Origin: UBA11164 sp034376725
GTDB lineage: Bacteria > Pseudomonadota > Gammaproteobacteria > Xanthomonadales > Xanthomonadaceae
Assembly (NCBI GenBank): GCA_034376725.1
Contig: JAXMJH010000041.1
Span: forward strand, 13,585 to 77,584
Reading direction: 5' to 3'
Length of the DNA: 64,000 bases
Part shown: in pieces, positions 46,532-53,287 of the stretch
How positions within the stretch are numbered: position 1 is the first letter of the stretch
How the letters are laid out: each line of letters opens with the position of its first letter
Program-made: the position numbers and the translations under genes
Notes under the pieces: model-generated
What the model was told of the DNA's origin: nothing
Seen by the model: the letters and a program-made list of their open reading frames with translations, nothing else
Database searches by the model: none

Positions 46532-47515
46532 TCATGCGCGGTGAAGCAACAACTGCCAGCCGATGAGGTTCGTTCCGGCATAGAACTGAGGCATCCGCTC
46601 GATGAGCGTGAAACCGGCCGCAGCCGCCTCATTTTGAATGACATCCATGTCCTGCGCAGTGCGGGCGTGCGCAAGCAGGTCGTGCAGTCGCTTTGCCGAG
46701 GCGCGCATTTCCGCCTCGGCGCGATCCACATCCAGCCCTATCGACTGCGTACTGGCCTGCGCCCGGATGGCGAGCAACTTTTGCACCGCGTCCAGCGCCA
46801 CGCTCAGGACTCTTCCGGCGCCAACCTTCTGAGCTTCGATGAGCTCGTGTTTCAATGTTCTGATCGAGCTGCGCAACTCCTCCATGGCGCGCGTCGCTGC
46901 AGCAGGAGTCGCCCGGTCCATGGAGACCAACCGGTGGAGCCGCCGGTATATCTTGGTTTGCACGAGCACAATGTCGGTCTCGTGCAGCGAGCGTCGCGCG
47001 CTGTCGATCAATACCGAATCCGCATTGTGCAGGATGAACTGGGCATCAGTGCCGGGCTTCAGGACCCGGTGGACTTCTGCGAGCGCGGCGGCGGTCTCGC
47101 TGTATTCGAGTGCGTAGTGTCCGCTCACCGCGTCGAAACTTTCGGCGGCGAATGGCAGGCGCTCAGATGCCACGCCGGCATGAAAACTGATCCCTGCCAG
47201 GCGACGCATTCCGTCTGGGACATGCTTCAGCGGGTCGATTCGAGCGAGGTCGGTTGCGTGAATTTCCCAAGTTAGACCGCGCGCTTTGGCGGTCTCGGCG
47301 GCGATCAATGCGATCACGCCATTGCCGGTACCGATGTCCAGAATGCTTGCCTGGTCGGGCAGGGTGGAGAAAAATTCGACCCATGCCGCATGGACTTCTC
47401 CATCGTAACCCCCATCGGGCCCTGTAGGGCCAGTGGCGATCATTCCATTGCGGTAGTAGCTTTCCCACTGTTCCAGGCTCAAGGTGTGTGCGCTCTCGAG
47501 AGGGTGACCGGCCAT
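46532..47515 (-). CDS. Class I SAM-dependent methyltransferase
   Basis: 327 residues, cytoplasmic. Motif I is ILDIGTGNGVIALIA at about residues 58-72; EIHATDLARIDP holds the acidic residue for SAM ribose, and FDAVSGHYALEYSETAAALAE then VHRVLKPGT are the later motifs. A long helical region (about residues 180-300) with heptad-like spacing follows, and a short beta end. It is the only catalytic protein of the cluster without TPRs. It forms an operon with the TPR-sulfotransferase (18-bp gap) and is divergent from the secreted-protein gene at 47608 (92 bp between starts). The substrate is unknown. Confidence 0.82.
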   Translation of the reverse strand: MAGHPLESAHTLSLEQWESYYRNGMIATGPTGPDGGYDGEVHAAWVEFFSTLPDQASILDIGTGNGVIALIAAETAKARGLTWEIHATDLARIDPLKHVPDGMRRLAGISFHAGVASERLPFAAESFDAVSGHYALEYSETAAALAEVHRVLKPGTDAQFILHNADSVLIDSARRSLHETDIVLVQTKIYRRLHRLVSMDRATPAAATRAMEELRSSIRTLKHELIEAQKVGAGRVLSVALDAVQKLLAIRAQASTQSIGLDVDRAEAEMRASAKRLHDLLAHARTAQDMDVIQNEAAAAGFTLIERMPQFYAGTNLIGWQLLLHRA

Positions 47516-47607
47516 GTATTATAGGGTTTGGTACTTCAGATGGCGCGTAACCCGAAGGGGCGCCAGCAACGGTCCCCCGCCTGCCGGCCGTTAATAGGAG
47601 AGGTCGT

Positions 47608-48141
47608 GTGTCTAATCGATGGTTGATCGGTTGTTCGTTGATCGTCTTTTCCGCGTCGTTTGCTGCTGGCGTGATCGCTGCCGAGTCCGCGTCGCATCCA
47701 TGCGCAGCCGTCGACGGCTCCAGCGAACGGCTGGCGTGCTACGACGCCGCCTTTCCACGCTCGGTGGACGCCGGTTCGCCGGCGGCGGTTGGCACCGGTC
47801 CCGCAAACGGCGTCGCGGCACACTCATCAGCAGAATCCGAACGCGCGGTTGGAATACGCGAGTTCGGTCTGAGCAAGGATCAGTTGCGCAAGCGCGAACC
47901 AGAGCGCATGCGCGAGGCCAGTCCAGACCGGATCGAGGCCAAGGTTGCCCGAATCGACCGCGCCAGTGGTGGCGAGCGTGTGGTCACGCTGGACAATGGG
48001 CAGGTCTGGTTGTTGACCGAGGTCACCTCCAAGGGACGGCTGCGCCCGGGCGACCAAGTGGTCGTTCGGGTCGCCGCGCTCAGCAGTTACATGTTGATCA
48101 CCCCAGGCAAGGTGTCGCTTCGGGCGCGTCGGGTAAGGTAG
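47608..48141 (+). CDS. Small secreted protein with CYD motif, unknown function
   Basis: 177 residues. The GTG at 47608 has a strong AGGAGAGG upstream. The signal peptide (MSNRWLIGCSLIVFSASFAA...) should be cleaved near residue 25. The mature N-terminus has two cysteines in PCAAVDGSSERLACYDAAFP, a short motif seen in many periplasmic proteins. After a low-complexity linker, residues about 110-177 form a beta-rich domain (IEAKVARIDRASGGERVVTL, DNGQVWLLTEV, YMLITPGKVSLRARRVR) that resembles conserved Xanthomonas hypotheticals. It starts MSNR, like the small protein at 44421. It is separated from the TPR-oxygenase gene by 7 bp, so they are surely co-transcribed. Confidence 0.75.
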   Translation: MSNRWLIGCSLIVFSASFAAGVIAAESASHPCAAVDGSSERLACYDAAFPRSVDAGSPAAVGTGPANGVAAHSSAESERAVGIREFGLSKDQLRKREPERMREASPDRIEAKVARIDRASGGERVVTLDNGQVWLLTEVTSKGRLRPGDQVVVRVAALSSYMLITPGKVSLRARRVR

Positions 48142-48148
48142 TTCGGCG

Positions 48149-50011
48149 ATGTCGCTAGCGCAACGGGCCAGGGCGCTCACGGTCTCGCAGGCGAAACAAC
48201 GCGACACGGCGTTCCGGATGCTCGTCGCTGGCAGCGTCGGCGACGCGTTGAGTATCGCGCGCCGCTTGGCCAGCGAAGCGCCGCTGGCACCCGATGCGCA
48301 ACAGTTGATCGCCATGTGCTGCGCCGAGTCAGGCGATGTCGGCGAGGCCGACAGGAGATTTCTGCGGGCGCTGGAGCTTGCTCCGGGAAACGCGCTGATT
48401 CTGACCAACTACGGAGCGATGCTGCGCAAGGCCGACCGATTGACGGACGCCTTGTCGGCGTTTCAGTGTGCGGCCGAGGCAGCGCCAGACTTCGCCAAGG
48501 CCTGGATCGAACAGGGTCTGACGGCGCTTCGGCTCGGCCTGCGCCAGCAAGCGCTGACGGCGCTGGCGCGAGGTCTGGAGCTTCAGCCCGACTCTGCATT
48601 GGCATGGCACGCTCTTGGCAACGCGCGGCGGGCGGACGGCGAGCTGGAAGCGGCGGAAGGCGCGTTCCGCAAGGCCGTTGCGTTGTCTGCCGGATATGCG
48701 ACGGCCTGGGCCAATCTGGGGGCGGTGCTGCGGTTGCTCGGACGTGCCGACGAGGCGCTGGCCTGCTTCGAGCGTGCCGGCAAGGCTGGCTACGCCAGCC
48801 CAGATCTAGCGGACAACATCGCCGGCACGCTGCTGGACAGCGGTAGGCTCGGCGAGGCCTTCGAGCAAGCCAAGGATCTGACCAGGGCGCACCCGGATTT
48901 CGTCCCCGGACACGTCACGCTGGCGCATATCCTTTGGGAATATGGCGACGAGCCGGATTCGGACGCGGCGGTTGCCGCCTTGCGAGCCGCCGTGCAGAAC
49001 AGGCCGCACAACCGCCCGTTGCGCGTGGCTTTCGCGCGCTTCCTGATGGGCGCGCGCCGGGCCGAGGACGCTCTGGTCCAGATCGGCATCCTGCGGGCCG
49101 AGGACCCGGATCCGCAGCTCGCTCGGATGGAGGCCGACGCGCTCGAGGCGCTCGGCCGGACCGAGCGGGCCGGAGCTCTCTACGAAAAATTGCATCGCGA
49201 TCTTGGCAACAACGACGCGACGTTTTTGAATGCCTATACCCGCCATCTTCTCAGGGCCGGCAACTGGCTTGCTGCGGCCGATCGTGCGACCGATGCGCTG
49301 CGCTTGGATTCGGGTAATCAGGAGGCATGGAGCTACCTCGGTACCGCTTGGCGCCTATTGGACGACCCGCGCGAACATTGGCTGTGCGACTATGATCGAC
49401 TGGTCGAGCTGGTCGAAATCGAACCGCCCGCCGGTTTTGCCGAGGTATCGGACTTGCTCGCGGCGCTGACATCGACGCTGGAGCCGCTGCATCAGGCCAG
49501 GCGCGAGCCCGTGCAGCAGACGCTGCGCGGCGGTTCGCAGACTCCTGGCCGCCTTTTCGGCCGCCCGGATCCGGTGATCGCGGCAACTCAGGCGTCGTTG
49601 CTCAGCGCGGTCGAGCGCTGGTTGCAAAAGCTGCCGACGGACGCCCGGCATCCCTTCTTGATGCGCAAGGCGTCCACTGTGCGGTTCAGTGGTTCGTGGT
49701 CGGTCCGGCTGTGGTCTTCAGGAAGCCACGTCAACCACATCCATCCGGAAGGCTGGCTGAGTTCTGCATTCTACGTGTCGCTACCGCCTTCGGTAACCAC
49801 GCGAGCCGCTGCTGGCGATCCGGCCGGATGCATCCAGTTCGGCCAACCCCCAGTGGAGCTGGGGTTGGACCTGCCGCCAAGGCGGGTTATCAGGCCCGAA
49901 GCCGGTCGGCTGGCCTTGTTCCCATCGTATATGTGGCATGGCACGGTGCCGTTCCAGGATGAGGAGCCCCGTCTCACCATCGCGTTCGACATGGTTCCGC
50001 TAGGCGGATGA
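48149..50011 (+). CDS. TPR-domain 2-oxoglutarate/Fe(II) oxygenase (PF13759-like)
   Basis: 620-residue cytoplasmic protein. Residues about 40-400 contain many TPRs (LILTNYGAMLRKADRLTDAL, AWHALGNARRADGELEAAEG, AWANLGAVLRLLGRADEALA). The C-terminal 120 residues fit the putative 2OG-Fe(II) oxygenase family PF13759. Likely iron ligands are His530 and His532 in SHVNHIHPEGWLSSAFYVSLP (read from about 526) with distal His597 in SYMWHGTVPF; Arg608 in EPRLTIAFD would bind 2-oxoglutarate. It should be a hydroxylase; the substrate is unknown. It is the second gene of the plus-strand operon. Confidence 0.82.
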   Translation: MSLAQRARALTVSQAKQRDTAFRMLVAGSVGDALSIARRLASEAPLAPDAQQLIAMCCAESGDVGEADRRFLRALELAPGNALILTNYGAMLRKADRLTDALSAFQCAAEAAPDFAKAWIEQGLTALRLGLRQQALTALARGLELQPDSALAWHALGNARRADGELEAAEGAFRKAVALSAGYATAWANLGAVLRLLGRADEALACFERAGKAGYASPDLADNIAGTLLDSGRLGEAFEQAKDLTRAHPDFVPGHVTLAHILWEYGDEPDSDAAVAALRAAVQNRPHNRPLRVAFARFLMGARRAEDALVQIGILRAEDPDPQLARMEADALEALGRTERAGALYEKLHRDLGNNDATFLNAYTRHLLRAGNWLAAADRATDALRLDSGNQEAWSYLGTAWRLLDDPREHWLCDYDRLVELVEIEPPAGFAEVSDLLAALTSTLEPLHQARREPVQQTLRGGSQTPGRLFGRPDPVIAATQASLLSAVERWLQKLPTDARHPFLMRKASTVRFSGSWSVRLWSSGSHVNHIHPEGWLSSAFYVSLPPSVTTRAAAGDPAGCIQFGQPPVELGLDLPPRRVIRPEAGRLALFPSYMWHGTVPFQDEEPRLTIAFDMVPLGG

Positions 50012-50072
50012 ACACCACAGGAAGTGGCCAGCACTATACTGCCCTGCGATATCGGGCGATCTGGAGCCTTGC

Positions 50073-51335
50073 GTGAGCGACACGCTGAACTCTCTAATTC
50101 AGGCAGCCGGCACCGCCGCAAGTCAAGGTCGCTGGAGCCAGGCCGAACAGCTATGGCGCAGAGTGCTTACGCTCGATCCCCGGCAACCGCAGGCCCTGTA
50201 CAGCCTGGGCGTGCATGCCTTCAAGCGCGGCCAGCTGGCCGAGGCGTTGCAGCATCTGCAGGCAGCTCACACGGTGACTCCGGACGATCCCGTCGTGCTG
50301 CTGTCGATCGGCCGGGTACTGAGCGAACAAGGCGACTCCACGGGCGAATGGAGGGCGATAGAAGCATCATTGGCTGCCGACCCGTACTTCCTTGCCGGTC
50401 TGCTGGCAAAAGCGGCCTATCTCGAAAGGCACGGCAAGGCCAAGGCGGCTGCGGAGACGTATGGCAATGCCCTGAAAGTCGTGCCGAACGAGTCGCAGTG
50501 GCCGTCCGTGCTGCGCGAGCAACTGCTCCACGGCCGGAATCTGGTCGAACGGATCGGCAAGGAGAAGGCTGCATTCCTGGCTGAACGCATCGGCGCCCGG
50601 GTCAACGCGCTGACGCCGATGGAGGCAGAGCGTTGGCGCGAAGCCGGCGCGATCCTAAGTGGGCAGTCGCAACCGTATCCTTCGGTGTCCAGCCGGCTGC
50701 AGATTCCCCGACTGCCGGCAATCCCGTTTTTCGACCGCGAGTCCTTCGCCTGGGTCAAAGCGCTGGAGGCCCGGACCGAGGTCATCACTGCGGAGCTGAT
50801 GGCGCTGCTAGCCCAGGACCAGGCCGAGTTCAAGCCCTATATCGCCTATCAACCGGGGACGCCGCTAAACCAGTGGCAGGAGCTGAACCATTCCCCGCGC
50901 TGGTCCAGCTACTTTCTATGGCGCCACGGCCAGCCTCTCGCCGAGCACATCCAGCGGTGTCCGGAAACGGCTCGGGCGTTGGCCGAAGTCGACATGGCCC
51001 AGATTGGCGGACTGTGTCCGAACGCCATGTTTTCGGCCCTCGCGCCGCATAGCCGGATTCCGCCGCACCATGGCGAAACCAATGCCCGCCTGGTGGTGCA
51101 TTTGCCGCTCGTCGTGCCCGCGCACTGTCTGTATCGGGTCGGCTTCGAGCAGCGGCGCTGGAAGGTCGGCGAGGTCCTGATCTTCGACGACAGCATCGAA
51201 CACGAGGCGCGCAACGACAGCGACGAGCTGCGCGTAGTGTTGATTTTCGATATCTGGAATCCCCTGTTGTCCGTCGCCGAGCGCGATATGGTCAAGGCCC
51301 TGTCGGCGGCCAGCGCGGAGTTCCAGACGCGCTAG
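50073..51335 (+). CDS. TPR-domain aspartyl/asparaginyl beta-hydroxylase
   Basis: 420-residue cytoplasmic protein. Residues about 10-150 are TPR-like (AEQLWRRVLTLDPRQPQALY, FKRGQLAEALQHLQAAHTVT). Residues about 210-400 match the aspartyl/asparaginyl beta-hydroxylase domain (PF05118): IPPHHGETNARLVVHLPLVV, with His333 and Arg339, and VLIFDDSIEHEARNDSDELR with His377 and Arg387. These are the iron and 2-oxoglutarate residues of animal AspH, which also couples TPRs to this domain and hydroxylates Asp/Asn in EGF modules. Start GTG 50073. It follows the oxygenase gene by 61 bp. A protein substrate is therefore plausible, but unproven in bacteria. Confidence 0.85.
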   Translation: MSDTLNSLIQAAGTAASQGRWSQAEQLWRRVLTLDPRQPQALYSLGVHAFKRGQLAEALQHLQAAHTVTPDDPVVLLSIGRVLSEQGDSTGEWRAIEASLAADPYFLAGLLAKAAYLERHGKAKAAAETYGNALKVVPNESQWPSVLREQLLHGRNLVERIGKEKAAFLAERIGARVNALTPMEAERWREAGAILSGQSQPYPSVSSRLQIPRLPAIPFFDRESFAWVKALEARTEVITAELMALLAQDQAEFKPYIAYQPGTPLNQWQELNHSPRWSSYFLWRHGQPLAEHIQRCPETARALAEVDMAQIGGLCPNAMFSALAPHSRIPPHHGETNARLVVHLPLVVPAHCLYRVGFEQRRWKVGEVLIFDDSIEHEARNDSDELRVVLIFDIWNPLLSVAERDMVKALSAASAEFQTR

Positions 51336-51558
51336 AATCGCGCCGCCGTGCAGGATTGGTCGTTGGTCGGCTGGTGGTTGGGGACGAGCGCGGCACCCGG
51401 GGGGCAACACAGGCACGACCGGCACTGTCGCGCAGCGATCACGGTCGATGATGATCGCGAGCAGGGCGCAGCCCATGACCATAGCCCAACAACAGCAAGC
51501 CGCGAACCGCTATCGGCTATTCTGATGCCAATACGGGATCAGACGAGGAGGTGGCAGC

Positions 51559-53160
51559 GTGACCGAGGCTCGGACAGGCGGTGCGGAGACGGACGATGCG
51601 GTCCGTCAGAAGGTTCGTATGGGACTGGGATTGTTGACCCAGAGGCGGGTGGCGGAAGCCAGGCAGTTGAGCGACAGGCTGGTCGATACCCATGCGGACG
51701 ATGCCGAAGTGATGTTTCTGGCCAGCGAGGTTCGGCTCGCCGAAGGCGACGCCGAGGCCGCGCTCGGCTTCATCGTTGCGGCGGTGGAGCTGGCACCCAA
51801 CCAAGTTCCGTTGCTGGTCAAAAAGGCCGATAACCTGATCATGCTCAGGCGCCGGAGCGATGCCAGGCAGGTGGCCGAAGAAGCCATCGCCGTTGCCGGC
51901 GACGATGGCCAGTCGCTCTGGCAGATCGGCAAGATCTACAGCAGGTGCGACGACCCCGCACGTGCGCGCCCGCTTTACGAAAAGGCGGCTGCCGTGCTGG
52001 GCGCCAACCCTGGGTTACTTTACGATTTGGCCGTCGCGAAGTTTCATACCGGAGATATCGCCGGTGCGGAACAAAGCATTGAGAGGCTGCTGGCGGTCGC
52101 CCCCAAGGCCGGTCATGCTCTGTATCTGCGCTCGACTCTGCGCCGACAGACCGACGCCAGCAATCATGTCGATGATCTGAAGACCCGGTTGGACTCCGGC
52201 TTCCCCACCGAAGCCGAACGGGCCGCCTGTCTTTTTGCGCTGGCCAAAGAGCTGGAGGATATGGAGCAGACCGAGGAGTCGTTTACCACGCTCACCGAGG
52301 CCGCCGCGCTCAAGCGCCAGACACTGACGTACGACGCTGCGGCCGAACGCGCCTCGATCGACAGCGTACGCGCAGCGTATACCTCGGCGGTGATGCAAGC
52401 CGACGTGGCGGGCCATGGCGAAGGCGGCGCGATTTTCATCGTCGGCATGCCGCGCACCGGTACCACCCTGCTGGAGCGCATGCTGGGTTGCCACAGCGAT
52501 GTGGAGTCGGCTGGCGAGCTGCTGGATTTCGGCCAGGCCCTGGCGGCTGCCTCACGGAAAGCCATGCAGGCAAACCCCGACAAGACCCTGGTCGAGGCCT
52601 CGCTGACCATCGATTTTGCTGCCCTTGGCCGGGACTATATGCAGAGTGCGCGTCAGTCGGCCCCAGGCAGTCGCATGTTTATCGACAAGATGCCGGTCAA
52701 CTACATTTACTGCGGCCTGATCAGGAAGGCGCTGCCCCAGGCGCGAATCATCCATCTGGTGCGCGACCCCATGGACAGCTGTTATGCCGCATACAAGACA
52801 TTGTTCAGCCAGGCGTATTACTTCTCCTACGATTTCGAGGAGTTGGCCGACTACTACAACTGCTACCACCAGATGATGCGCCATTGGCATGCTGTCATGC
52901 CGGGCGTCATCCTGGATGTTCGCTACGAGGATCTGGTAGTCGATACCGAAGGCCAGGCGCGCCGCATTCTGGAGTGGTGCGGTCTCGACTGGCAGGAAGC
53001 GGTGCTTGCGCCTTCCGAGAACCGGAGTCCGTCGACGACTGCGAGCGCCGCACAGGTGCGCGAGCCTGTGTACACCAGCTCGGTCGACAAGTGGCGCAGC
53101 CATGAAGCCGGCCTCGCGCCGCTCAGGGATCGGCTGGTAGCGGCGGGTATCGTCCGCTGA
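51559..53160 (+). CDS. TPR-domain sulfotransferase (copy 2)
   Basis: 533-residue cytoplasmic protein with GTG start and an excellent GAGGAGG ribosome site. Residues about 20-250 are TPR repeats (MFLASEVRLAEGDAEAALGF, LYDLAVAKFHTGDIAGAEQS). The sulfotransferase domain has the PAPS loop FIVGMPRTGTTLLERML at 293-309 and the 3'-phosphate site with Arg402 and Ser407 in HLVRDPMDSCYAAYK. DVRYEDLVVDTEGQARRILEWCG is the usual C-terminal block (read in two parts). Copy 1 (44990-46513) has FRSGST where this one has PRTGTT, so they may differ in acceptor. A 223-bp gap without clear promoter separates it from the hydroxylase gene. Confidence 0.9.
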   Translation: MTEARTGGAETDDAVRQKVRMGLGLLTQRRVAEARQLSDRLVDTHADDAEVMFLASEVRLAEGDAEAALGFIVAAVELAPNQVPLLVKKADNLIMLRRRSDARQVAEEAIAVAGDDGQSLWQIGKIYSRCDDPARARPLYEKAAAVLGANPGLLYDLAVAKFHTGDIAGAEQSIERLLAVAPKAGHALYLRSTLRRQTDASNHVDDLKTRLDSGFPTEAERAACLFALAKELEDMEQTEESFTTLTEAAALKRQTLTYDAAAERASIDSVRAAYTSAVMQADVAGHGEGGAIFIVGMPRTGTTLLERMLGCHSDVESAGELLDFGQALAAASRKAMQANPDKTLVEASLTIDFAALGRDYMQSARQSAPGSRMFIDKMPVNYIYCGLIRKALPQARIIHLVRDPMDSCYAAYKTLFSQAYYFSYDFEELADYYNCYHQMMRHWHAVMPGVILDVRYEDLVVDTEGQARRILEWCGLDWQEAVLAPSENRSPSTTASAAQVREPVYTSSVDKWRSHEAGLAPLRDRLVAAGIVR

Positions 53161-53235
53161 CTGATCGCTTCCGAGCGCGCTGGGTATGACGTGGGTTCGC
53201 GCCTGAGCATGGCCGAAGCGGCAAAGCGCGGCGCC

Positions 53236-53265
53236 AAAAAAAACGGCGGGCCGAAGCCCGCCGTT
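53236..53265 (-). terminator. Rho-independent terminator of the second TonB receptor
   Basis: On the minus strand AACGGCGGGC, loop TTCG, GCCCGCCGTT followed by eight T (A run 53236-53243 on the plus strand). A textbook terminator 22 bp after the receptor stop. On the plus strand it also forms a hairpin after the sulfotransferase gene but lacks a T run. Confidence 0.92.
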
Positions 53266-53267
53266 GA

Positions 53268-53280
53268 AGTTTGCAGTTTG
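53268..53280. repeat. 13-bp direct repeat, right copy
   Basis: AGTTTGCAGTTTG, identical to 41721-41733 and in the same orientation. It lies between the terminator and the stop codon of the second receptor. Confidence 0.5.
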
Positions 53281-53287
53281 GAAGCTA

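Noticed and set aside
51448..51525. 25-codon frame (MMIASRAQPMTIAQQQQAAN...) in the gap before the second sulfotransferase, considered as a peptide precursor
   Set aside because: No ribosome site and no leader/core pattern; it cannot be told from chance.
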